This document shows, piece by piece, positions 17,390-23,929 of a stretch of 24,715 bases of DNA. Position numbers and translations under genes: made by a program. Source of the DNA: an uncultured Actinomyces sp. (GTDB taxonomy: Bacteria; Actinomycetota; Actinomycetes; Actinomycetales; Actinomycetaceae); the NCBI GenBank assembly GCA_902373545.1, contig CABKMZ010000026.1, positions 1 to 24,715 on the forward strand, in the 5' to 3' direction. A model generated the notes under the pieces. The model searched no databases. It was not told where the DNA came from and worked only from the letters and a program-made list of their open reading frames with translations. Every line of letters begins with the position of its first letter. The stretch's first letter is position 1.

Positions 17390-17959
17390 TCAGGACTGCA
17401 GCGACTCCTTGAAGGCGCGCACGAATGTACCGAAACGCTCCACCTGGTCTGAGAAGTAACGGTAGATGCGGCGGCGTGCATCGCCCACGTATTCGACGGT
17501 ACGAAGCTCCTCGTATCGAAAACGACCTCGGTCGTCGATGAGGTCAGCATCAACCAGCCGGGCGGTGACCTCGCAGCGGAAGTGCGTGTAGGTACCGTCA
17601 TCTGTGGCCTCTAGGACACGGCACACCAGGCTCATCTGCGAATCGTCGAGCACGGGGATGCCGTCGTGGTCGCTTGATGGAACGTGCGCGTCGCTGAGCT
17701 TGTTCCCACCCGAGACGGTGCCCGCGTACTCGAACAGGCCCATGGCCTCGGCCCCGAAGAGATTGAGGGAACACACGCCCGAGCGCTTGATTGAGCGTGC
17801 CGCGTGCGTGGTGGAGTCGCAGCCGATCATGACCATCTGTCCCAGCGAGTACGAGGAGGACCCGGTCGTGATGCCAACCCCCACTTCCTCATCGGGATAG
17901 GCCAGGATGTAGACGGGAAAGCCGTAATAGAACTTCTCGGTGTCGTAGTGAACGTGCAT
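17390..17959 (-). CDS. Flavin reductase-like domain protein (189 aa)
   Basis: The pattern F-P-V-Y-I-L-A-Y, then GITTGSSSYSLGQMVMIGC, a middle RSIKRSGVCSLNLFG and later KLSDAHVPSSDHDGIPVLDDSQMSLVCRVLE resembles the FMN-binding split barrel of flavin-reductase-like (DUF447/FlaRed-type) proteins. These bind FMN as dimers and reduce flavins or act as small oxidoreductases. The C-terminal 40 residues form a basic-aromatic helix (RRRIYRYFSDQVERFGTFVRAFKES). The start at 17959 begins the conserved part; the open frame upstream to 18025 runs through a terminator hairpin and is His/Pro-rich noise. A -10-like CACAAT lies 6 nt before the ATG, suggesting a leaderless message. Substrate unknown. Confidence 0.75.
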   Translation of the reverse strand: MHVHYDTEKFYYGFPVYILAYPDEEVGVGITTGSSSYSLGQMVMIGCDSTTHAARSIKRSGVCSLNLFGAEAMGLFEYAGTVSGGNKLSDAHVPSSDHDGIPVLDDSQMSLVCRVLEATDDGTYTHFRCEVTARLVDADLIDDRGRFRYEELRTVEYVGDARRRIYRYFSDQVERFGTFVRAFKESLQS

Positions 17960-17965
17960 GCTCCC

Positions 17966-17971
17966 ATTGTG
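17966..17971 (-). promoter_or_regulatory. Possible leaderless -10 element of the flavin reductase gene
   Basis: On the minus strand CACAAT precedes the ATG (17959) by exactly 6 nt (GGGAGC). The same GGGAG could also act as a very close ribosome site, so the leaderless reading is only probable. The -35 (CTGCCC) is weak. Confidence 0.35.
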
Positions 17972-18024
17972 CACCGGACGCATCGGGTGGGCAGGGTGCA
18001 CGACGTGGAAAGCATGTACAGGCA

Positions 18025-18060
18025 CGAGGGGGCCGGAAGCGCAAGCTACCGGCCCCCTCG
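18025..18060 (-). terminator. Terminator of the large TPR gene
   Basis: A perfect 12-bp stem (18025-18036 with 18049-18060) is topped by AGC-GCAA-GCT, so a GNRA-type tetraloop caps the structure. It lies 12 nt after the TPR stop codon. The core closely matches the hairpin that ends the second TPR gene at 23883-23912. Confidence 0.8.
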
Positions 18061-18072
18061 GTTATGCGCGCG

Positions 18073-20001
18073 CTAGTCGGCGGAGGGGTTGTCCCGCTGC
18101 TTCAGCTCGCGCCGCACGTCCTCGAGTTCCTCACACATAGCCATGGTGAACGGATGGTCGTCACCCAGGACGCGCTGGCTGCTGACGAGGAGCTGTTCGT
18201 ACAGGGCGATGGACTCGTCTGTGCGGCCAGCCTCTCGGTATGAGTCTGCGAGTTCACGGCGCGTGTTGTACGTGCCCGGGTGGTTGTCGCCCAGGATGCG
18301 GATCTGGTCTTTCATGACCTGCTCGTACAGGGTAATGGCCTCAGGAAGGCGGCCAACAGACCGGTATGTGTATGCGATGTTGTTGAGCGTGGTGAGCGTG
18401 CGGGGATGGTCTTTGCCCAGGACGCGAGCCTGGTCTTGAGCGACCTGCTCGTACAGGGTGATGGCTTCATCGAGGCGCTCAGCAGACGCGTATGCGCTTG
18501 CGAGGTTGTTGCGCGTGTTGAGTGTGCGGGGATGGTCTGTGCCCAGGACGCGAGCCTGGTCTTGAGCAACCTGCTCATACAGGGTGATGGCTTCATCGAG
18601 GCGCTCAGCAGACGCGTATGCGTATGCCAGGCTGTGGCGTGTGGCGAGCGTGCGGGGGTGGTCGGGACCCAGGACACTGGTCTGGCCTTCGGCGACCTGT
18701 TCGTACAGGGCGATGGCTTCATCGAGGCGGCCAGCTGACTCGTATGCGTCTGCCAGGCTGTTGCGCGTGTTGAGTGTGTGGGGGTGATTGTCGCCCAGGA
18801 CACGCGCGCGGTCTGTGGCGACCTGTTCGTACAGGGCGATGGCTTCATCGAGGCGGCCCACCGCATTGTAGGTGTATGCGAGATTATTGCGTGTGCTGAG
18901 TGTGAGGGGGTGGTCTTCACCCAGAACGCGCGCGCGGCCTGTGGCGACCTGCTCATACAGTTGGATAGCCTCAACGCGGCGGCCAGCAGACTCGTATGCG
19001 TCTGCCAGGCTGTTGCGCGTGCTGAGTGTGAGGGGGTGGTCTTCACCCAGGACGCGCGCGCGGCCTGTGGCGGCCTGCTCGTACAGTTGGATGGCCTCAT
19101 CGAGGCGGCCCGCCTGCAGGTGACAGTTTGCGAGGTTGTTACGCAAGGTCAGGGTATTAGGATGATCGTCGCCAAAAATGCGGGTGCTGTCGGTGATGAG
19201 CCGCTCAAACAGGGTGATAGCCTCATCGAGGCGCCCCGCCTCCTGGTAACAGCTGGCGAGATCGTTGCATGCGCTGAGCGTCTGAGGATGATTCTCACCC
19301 AGAACACGTGCATAGTCTTCGAGAACCTGCTCGTACAAGGTGATGGCCTCATCGAGGCGCCCTGTCTGCACATAGGTGTCCGCGAGACTGCTGCGCTCGG
19401 CGAGTCGACTTAGGTGGTCTTCGCCAATGATGCGGGTCGGGTCTTCGGCGGTGTGCTGGTGGGAGGTCTGTGTCAGTGCGGTGATTGTGCGTTCAAGTGC
19501 TGTGTGCTTGAAATGTGGCGATGCTGGTGCGAGCGTCAGGTACTCCTGCGCGACGCTACCCAGGAGTGCATCGAGGTGGTGGTGCTCGTCGGGGGCGTAG
19601 TTCTGCCGTGTCGAGGCTGATTGTGCGAGAACGTAGCGTCGGAATACCTCGGGCTTGCGTATTGCTTCACGTAGGGTGTTCTCGTCGTCGGCAAGGAGAG
19701 CGGTGGTTTGCTTCACTGATGCCTCAAGGTGAGCGATGAAGCTATCGATGCGGGACCTGTCGTAGCCCGACTCAGCGAGCTGTCCCTCGATTGCGTCCAG
19801 TTCAGCGCTTATCGAGTTTGTCAGGTGGTCACATGTCTGTGCGTCGCAACTACCAGGTATTTGATCCAGAAGGCTGCGGGCCTGTTGGTAGAGGTCGTGC
19901 CCACCCTCAATTGAGTCGGCAGTGAGGCCAAAAGCCGGTACTGTAACAATCGATGTCACGATGCTTGTCGTGATACTCAAAGCTGCCGTCGCTGTGTTCA
20001 T
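18073..20001 (-). CDS. Exported TPR protein with ten kinesin-light-chain-type repeats (642 aa)
   Basis: From the chosen ATG the N-terminus is a Ser/Thr/Val/Ile-rich hydrophobic stretch (about residues 5-28, ending PAFGLTADS), read as a signal peptide or anchor. Residues about 30-200 are helical and unassigned. Residues 201-620 hold ten tandem 42-residue repeats of the TPR_10/TPR_12 type: GRLDEAIxLYEQV, then ARVLGxDHPxTL, then RNxLAxAY. A basic-acidic helix ends the protein. Such arrays form superhelical peptide-binding scaffolds. ATG 20001 is preferred because TACACT lies 6 nt upstream and the signal-like segment starts there; a GTG at 20100 would add 33 residues and make it an internal anchor. 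No partner domain or operon mate is visible. Function unknown. Confidence 0.8.
   Translation of the reverse strand: MNTATAALSITTSIVTSIVTVPAFGLTADSIEGGHDLYQQARSLLDQIPGSCDAQTCDHLTNSISAELDAIEGQLAESGYDRSRIDSFIAHLEASVKQTTALLADDENTLREAIRKPEVFRRYVLAQSASTRQNYAPDEHHHLDALLGSVAQEYLTLAPASPHFKHTALERTITALTQTSHQHTAEDPTRIIGEDHLSRLAERSSLADTYVQTGRLDEAITLYEQVLEDYARVLGENHPQTLSACNDLASCYQEAGRLDEAITLFERLITDSTRIFGDDHPNTLTLRNNLANCHLQAGRLDEAIQLYEQAATGRARVLGEDHPLTLSTRNSLADAYESAGRRVEAIQLYEQVATGRARVLGEDHPLTLSTRNNLAYTYNAVGRLDEAIALYEQVATDRARVLGDNHPHTLNTRNSLADAYESAGRLDEAIALYEQVAEGQTSVLGPDHPRTLATRHSLAYAYASAERLDEAITLYEQVAQDQARVLGTDHPRTLNTRNNLASAYASAERLDEAITLYEQVAQDQARVLGKDHPRTLTTLNNIAYTYRSVGRLPEAITLYEQVMKDQIRILGDNHPGTYNTRRELADSYREAGRTDESIALYEQLLVSSQRVLGDDHPFTMAMCEELEDVRRELKQRDNPSAD
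18142..19401 (-). repeat. Ten tandem 126-bp units encoding TPRs
   Basis: Ten consecutive 126-bp units in one frame. The unit pairs around 18400-18650 and 18900-19120 are most alike in DNA, which suggests recent local duplication, while the outer units have diverged. A further degenerate partial unit (IIGEDHLSRL) precedes the first one. Confidence 0.9.
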
Positions 20002-20007
20002 GCGCAC

Positions 20008-20036
20008 AGTGTACTCGCTACAATCAGCGGGGATAA
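20008..20036 (-). promoter_or_regulatory. Leaderless promoter of the large TPR gene
   Basis: On the minus strand TTATCC (20031-20036), a 17-nt spacer and TACACT (20008-20013) lie exactly 6 nt before the ATG at 20001. No Shine-Dalgarno sequence precedes the ATG. Hexamers fit moderately. Confidence 0.5.
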
Positions 20037-20134
20037 CCACCTGAGAAAACTTGGTGCAGCTGGGACGAACGTGACGATGGGTGGTCTGGATTCGTGGCAC
20101 GAATTGAGTGAAACGAAGACGTGGGGGAGAGGGG

Positions 20135-20173
20135 ACGAGGCCGGGGACCCCGCGTGGGGAACCCCGGCCTCGT
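20135..20173 (-). terminator. Terminator of aceE
   Basis: ACGAGGCCGGGG (20135-20146) and CCCCGGCCTCGT (20162-20173) form a perfect 12-bp stem around an inner CCCC-GCGT-GGGG hairpin, 49 nt after the aceE stop. It shares 25 identical bases with the hairpin at 17339. Confidence 0.75.
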
Positions 20174-20222
20174 TCTCATGACCGCTGGGCGCCGCGGTGG
20201 AGGAGCGGGCGCCTAACGGCGA

Positions 20223-22970
20223 TCACTCCTCGCCGGCGTGATCCGAGCCTGCGATGGAGTAGTTGAACAGGTCGTACTTCGCGATCGCCTGGCCGACGAC
20301 CGACGGGTCGATCTGCCCCTTGTCGGCCAGGGCGGCCAGCGTGCGCACGACCATGGACTCGGCGTCGATGTGGTACCAGCGGCGCGCCGCGCGACGCGTG
20401 TCGGAGAAGCCGAAACCGTCCGCGCCGAGCACGTGGTAGTCGCCGGGGACCCACTGGCGGATCTGGTCGGGCAGCATGCGGTCGAAGTCCGAGGAGGCGA
20501 CGAACGGACCCTCGCGACCCGCGAGCTTGGCGGACACGTAGGGCGTACGGCGAGGCTCGGTCGGGTGCAGGTAGTTGTGTTCCTCGGCGTCCAGGCCGTC
20601 GCGGCGCAGCTCGTTCCACGAGGTCACGGACCACACGGCGGCGTCCACGCCCCAGTCGCGGGCCAGCAGCTCGCGGGCCTCGCGCGCCCACGGCACGCCG
20701 ACGCCAGAGGCGAGCAGCTGAGCCTTGGGGCCACCGAAGTTCTGGTGCTCATCGAGGTTGTAGATACCCTTGACGATGCCCTCGACGTCCACGTTCTCCG
20801 GCTCAGCCGGCTGGTGGATGGGCTCGTTGTAGACGGTGATGTAGTACATGACGTTCGGGTCGCGACCGCCCGCGTCGCCGTACATGCGCTGCAGGCCGTC
20901 CGCCATGATGTGGCGGATCTCGTAGGCGTAGGCCGGGTCGTAGGACACGAACGCGTGGTTGGTCGCGGCCAAAACCTGAGAGTGGCCGTCCATGTGCTGC
21001 AGACCCTCGCCCGCGAGCGTCGTGCGGCCGGCGGTCGCGCCGATGACGAAGCCCTTGGTCAGCTGGTCGCCGGCGGCCCAGAACTGGTCGCCGGTGCGCT
21101 GGAAGCCGAACATCGAGTAGAAGATGTAGATCGGTACCATCGGCAGGTCGTGCGTGGCGTATGCCGTGCCGACGACCTGGAAGGCGGCAGCGGAGCCGGC
21201 CTCGGTGATACCCGTGTGCAGGATGCGGCCCTGTTCGGACTCACGGTAGGACAGCATCATGTCCGCGTCGACGGGCGTGTAGGACTGGCCGGTCGTGTTG
21301 AAGATCTTCGCCGACGGGAAGATCGCGTCCAGGCCGAAGGTGCGTGCCTCGTCGGGGATGATCGGCACGAAGTACTTGCCGACTTCCTTGTCCTTGAGGA
21401 GGTCCTTGATGAGGCGCACGAGGGCCATGGTCGTGGCGACCTCGAGCTTGCCGGAGCCCTTGGAGAGCGCCTCGAAGGGGCGCGTGGGCAGGGTGGGGAG
21501 CTTGGGCGCACGGTCGGCGCGGCGCTCGGGCACCCAACCGCCGAGGATCTCGCGGCGCTCCTTCATGTACTGCAGGGCCGGGTGGTCGGCCGGCGGCATG
21601 TAGTACGGGGGCATGTAGGGGTCGCGTTCGAGTTCTGCGTCCGTGATCGGGATCTGCAGGCGATCGCGCAGCTGCTTGGCGTCCTCGAGGGTCAGCTTCT
21701 TCATCTGGTGCGTCGAGTTACGGCCGGCGAAGTGCGTGCCCAGGGCGTAGCCCTTAATGGTGTGCGCGAGGACGACCGTGGGCTGGCCGGTGTGGTCCAT
21801 GGCGGCCTTGTAGGCGGCGTAGACCTTGCGGTAGTCGTGGCCGCCGCGCTTGAGCTCCCAGAGCTGCTCGTCGGTCCAGTTCTTGACCATTTCCTTGGTG
21901 CGCGGGTCACGGCCGAAGAAGTGCTCACGCACGTAGGCGCCGTCGTTCGCGCGAAAGGTCTGGTAGTCGCCGTCCAGGGTCTCGTTCATAACGTGGACGA
22001 GGGCGTCGTCCTTGTCGGCGGCAAGCAGCTGGTCCCAGCCGCGCCCCCAGATGACCTTGATGACGTTCCAGCCGGCGCCCTTGAAGAAGGCCTCGAGCTC
22101 CTGGATGATCTTGCCGTTGCCACGCACCGGGCCGTCAAGACGCTGCAGGTTGCAGTTGATGACGAAGGTCAGGTTGTCCAGGCGCTGCTGGGCGGCGAGC
22201 TGGAGCATGCCGCGGGACTCGGGCTCGTCCATCTCACCGTCGCCGATGAAGGCCCAGGTGTGCTGCTGGGAGGTGTCCTTGATGCCGTTCATGTGCAGGT
22301 AGCGGTCGAACCACGCCTGGTAGATGGCTTCGGCGGGACCCAGGCCCAGCGACACGGTCGGGTACTCCCAGAACTCTTCGAGCTGGCGCGGGTGCGGGTA
22401 GGAGGGCAGACCGTGCTCGGTGGAGACCTGCTGGCGGAAGCCGTCCATCTGCTCTTCGGACAGGCGGCCTTCGAGGAACGCGCGCGCGTAGGGGCCGGGG
22501 GAGGCGTGGCCCTGGAAGAAGACGTGGTCGCCGCCGCCGGGGTGGTCCTTGCCGCGGAAGAAGTGGTTGAGGCCGACCTCGTAGAGGGTAGCGACGGAGG
22601 CGTAGGACGAGATGTGTCCGCCGACCTTGACGCCGGGGCGCTGGGCGCGCGTCACCTGGACGGCGGCGTTCCAGCGGATCCAGCGGCGGTATTCGCGCTC
22701 CATGGCTTCGTCGCCGGGGAAGTACGGCTCCTGGTCAACGGGGATGGTGTTGACGTAGGGGGTCGTGTATTCCTGGGGGAGCTGAACGCCGTTGCGGCGC
22801 GCTTCGCTGAGCATGTGCAGCAGGATGTAGCGTGCGCGGGGGCCGCCCTTTTCGTTGATGAGTCCGGTCAGGGACTCGACCCATTCGGCGGTTTCCTGGG
22901 GGTCGTTGTCGGGGACCTGGGGGATCAGCCCGTTCACGACGACGGGGCGTGACTCGTGGAGTTGGCTCAC
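20223..22970 (-). CDS. aceE: Pyruvate dehydrogenase E1 component, homodimeric AceE type
   Basis: The 915-aa thiamine-diphosphate enzyme decarboxylates pyruvate and passes the acetyl group to the lipoyl domain of E2 (not in the window). The ThDP-binding motif runs from GDGE (243-246) to NCN (272-274). The N-terminal family block ([28 protein letters not shown]) and the central G-G-H-I-S-S-Y-A-S and [12 protein letters not shown] segments are clear. The C-terminal transketolase-like domain includes HADGH-like [10 protein letters not shown] and FGFSDTR. GTG 22970 is chosen for its AGAAGG site and the family N-terminus ([20 protein letters not shown]); the frame is open to 23045 without conserved sequence. 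The divergent DUF3052 neighbour is usual in Actinobacteria. Confidence 0.97.
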   Translation of the reverse strand: MSQLHESRPVVVNGLIPQVPDNDPQETAEWVESLTGLINEKGGPRARYILLHMLSEARRNGVQLPQEYTTPYVNTIPVDQEPYFPGDEAMEREYRRWIRWNAAVQVTRAQRPGVKVGGHISSYASVATLYEVGLNHFFRGKDHPGGGDHVFFQGHASPGPYARAFLEGRLSEEQMDGFRQQVSTEHGLPSYPHPRQLEEFWEYPTVSLGLGPAEAIYQAWFDRYLHMNGIKDTSQQHTWAFIGDGEMDEPESRGMLQLAAQQRLDNLTFVINCNLQRLDGPVRGNGKIIQELEAFFKGAGWNVIKVIWGRGWDQLLAADKDDALVHVMNETLDGDYQTFRANDGAYVREHFFGRDPRTKEMVKNWTDEQLWELKRGGHDYRKVYAAYKAAMDHTGQPTVVLAHTIKGYALGTHFAGRNSTHQMKKLTLEDAKQLRDRLQIPITDAELERDPYMPPYYMPPADHPALQYMKERREILGGWVPERRADRAPKLPTLPTRPFEALSKGSGKLEVATTMALVRLIKDLLKDKEVGKYFVPIIPDEARTFGLDAIFPSAKIFNTTGQSYTPVDADMMLSYRESEQGRILHTGITEAGSAAAFQVVGTAYATHDLPMVPIYIFYSMFGFQRTGDQFWAAGDQLTKGFVIGATAGRTTLAGEGLQHMDGHSQVLAATNHAFVSYDPAYAYEIRHIMADGLQRMYGDAGGRDPNVMYYITVYNEPIHQPAEPENVDVEGIVKGIYNLDEHQNFGGPKAQLLASGVGVPWAREARELLARDWGVDAAVWSVTSWNELRRDGLDAEEHNYLHPTEPRRTPYVSAKLAGREGPFVASSDFDRMLPDQIRQWVPGDYHVLGADGFGFSDTRRAARRWYHIDAESMVVRTLAALADKGQIDPSVVGQAIAKYDLFNYSIAGSDHAGEE

Positions 22971-23294
22971 GGTGTACCTTCTCGCTTGACTCGGAGCTGC
23001 GACGTGCAGCGTTCGTGGGCGGTGTCTTCGGTCGACACCGCACATATCGGGACTATTGTCCCACTAATGGTGTGGCTTTGCGAGTGTTTGGTGGCTCGTG
23101 CGTGTATGAGGTGCGTATCACCGCCAGGAGGAATGGGTGGTGCGCGTAAATCCACTGGTCAGAGGGGTGATGCCGTGCAGGGCTGTTTCGATAGGTGTTA
23201 TCCCTTGCATTCGACGTGGTTTCATGCCCTAGGATAAATACGTGAACGTTGATATGACACTGAGCGGCAGCTCGTTGAAGGGCGGTGCTGCGTG
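22971..23294. promoter_or_regulatory. Divergent intergenic region between aceE and the DUF3052 gene
   Basis: 324 bases holding, from the aceE side: a 7-bp hairpin CGGTGTC/GACACCG (23020-23040) that would lie in the aceE leader; a perfect dyad GGGAC-TATT-GTCCC (23049-23062), a candidate operator; a stretch with an isolated AGGAGG at 23126-23131; a -10-like TAGGAT (23230-23235); and a 17-codon open frame ending on the DUF3052 start. Confidence 0.5.
23049..23062. promoter_or_regulatory. Inverted repeat, candidate operator upstream of aceE
   Basis: GGGAC-TATT-GTCCC is a perfect 5+5 dyad, 79 nt before the aceE GTG. On the minus strand it contains GACAAT, which could be a -10 element, so a bound protein would block initiation. 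No known regulator motif is matched with certainty. Confidence 0.35.
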
Positions 23295-23295
23295 A
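23242..23295 (+). CDS. Possible leaderless 17-codon upstream ORF (leader peptide)
   Basis: GTG 23242 lies exactly 6 nt after TAGGAT (23230-23235), the same spacing as other leaderless starts here. The frame encodes MNVDMTLSGSSLKGGAA, and its TGA shares a base with the ATG of the DUF3052 gene (TGATG). The DUF3052 start has only a distant AAGGG, so translation of this short frame could deliver ribosomes to it. The reading rests on position and spacing; the peptide has no recognisable motif. Confidence 0.35.
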   Translation: MNVDMTLSGSSLKGGAA

Positions 23296-23696
23296 TGGCA
23301 GTGAGCCTGGGTTTTGCGTCCGATGCGATCGTGCAGGAGTTCTACGTCGATGACGACGTCGATCAGGGTGTGCGTGACGCGATTGAAGGGGAGACAGGGC
23401 ATCCGCTCGTGGACGTCGATTACGCGGACGTCGTGGATGGCGCGATCGTCTGGTGGCGCGCGGACGACGCCGAGGAGGAGGACCTTGCGGACGTCCTCGT
23501 GGACGCCATGTCGAACCTGGACGATGGTGGCCTGATCTGGGTCCTGATCCCCAAGCCGGGACGCCCGAATTCGGTGCGCGTGGGCGACGTGGAGGAGGCC
23601 GCGGAGATCGCGGGCCTGCATGCGACGACCTCGACGGCGCTGGGGGCGAACTGGGCGGGCGTGCGCCTGACCGCGCGTCCTCGTTCGCGCCGCTAG
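23295..23696 (+). CDS. DUF3052 family protein (133 aa)
   Basis: The acidic pattern IVQEFYVDDDVDQGVRDAIE, V-D-V-D-Y-A-D-V-V-D-G-A-I-V-W-W-R, LVDAMSNLDDGGLIWVLIPKPGRP and V-E-E-A-A-E-I-A-G-L-H-A-T-T-S identifies DUF3052, a small actinobacterial cytosolic family of unknown function usually found beside aceE. There is no signal or membrane segment. ATG 23295 is used; GTG 23292 directly before it is equally possible. The divergent arrangement with aceE could allow joint control across the shared intergenic region. A hairpin (23704-23732) follows the stop. Confidence 0.88.
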   Translation: MAVSLGFASDAIVQEFYVDDDVDQGVRDAIEGETGHPLVDVDYADVVDGAIVWWRADDAEEEDLADVLVDAMSNLDDGGLIWVLIPKPGRPNSVRVGDVEEAAEIAGLHATTSTALGANWAGVRLTARPRSRR

Positions 23697-23703
23697 TTTT
23701 ATT

Positions 23704-23732
23704 GACGAGGCCGGGGCACCGGAGCGCTCGTC
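23704..23732 (+). terminator. Candidate terminator after the DUF3052 gene
   Basis: GACGAG (23704-23709) pairs with CTCGTC (23727-23732) around an inner CCGG-GGCA-CCGG stem. TTTTATT precedes it. Its left arm matches the left arm of the aceE terminator over 12 bases, but the right arm differs. Confidence 0.5.
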
Positions 23733-23758
23733 GGTGTTCCTAGCGCTCAGGTCAGAAA

Positions 23759-23787
23759 GTGACCGCAGACGCCTCTTCTGGTAGATT
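23759..23787 (+). promoter_or_regulatory. tRNA-Val promoter
   Basis: GTGACC (23759-23764), a 17-nt spacer and TAGATT (23782-23787) place the start about 6 nt before the mature tRNA 5' end. This is a good match in both hexamers and spacing. Confidence 0.6.
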
Positions 23788-23799
23788 GGCGCCTGCGTG

Positions 23800-23873
23800 G
23801 GGCCTTTAGCTCAGTTGGCTAGAGCGTCTGGTTTACACCCAGAAGGTCATCGGTTCGAGCCCGGTAGGGCCCA
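23800..23873 (+). tRNA. tRNA-Val (anticodon UAC)
   Basis: A complete cloverleaf is visible: acceptor stem GGGCCTT/AGGGCCC, D-stem GCTC/GAGC, anticodon stem TCTGG/CCAGA with loop TTTACAC (anticodon TAC at 23834-23836), and T-arm ATCGG-TTCGAGC-CCGGT. A is the discriminator base. CCA is not encoded (CAA follows). It reads GUA and probably other GUN codons. A strong hairpin lies 10 nt downstream. Confidence 0.95.
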
Positions 23874-23882
23874 CAAAACGGC

Positions 23883-23912
23883 AGGGGCCGGAAGCAAAAG
23901 CTTCCGGCCCCT
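23883..23912. terminator. Shared terminator of tRNA-Val and the second TPR gene
   Basis: A perfect 13-bp stem (23883-23895 with 23900-23912) has an AAAA loop. tRNA-Val (+) and the TPR gene (-) converge on it. Except for the loop and a few bases, it is the hairpin at 18025-18060. Confidence 0.8.
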
Positions 23913-23929
23913 AGGCGTACCCGTGTACG

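Noticed and set aside
18142..19401. Regular 126-bp periodicity considered as a CRISPR-like or non-coding satellite array
   Set aside because: The units are far too long and lie in one open frame that translates into standard 42-residue TPRs.
20238..22952. A 904-codon open frame antisense to aceE
   Set aside because: It mirrors the codon-position GC bias of aceE; its protein is Val/Gly/Asp/His low-complexity with no family signature.
23137..23232. 31-codon frame behind an AGGAGG site in the aceE-DUF3052 interval
   Set aside because: The ribosome site is well placed, but there is no promoter before it, the peptide has no recognisable pattern, and it runs into the TAGGAT element. Left as unproven.
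23800..23873. tRNA-Val considered as an attachment site of an integrated element
   Set aside because: No integrase gene and no repeat of the tRNA 3' end are visible inside the window.
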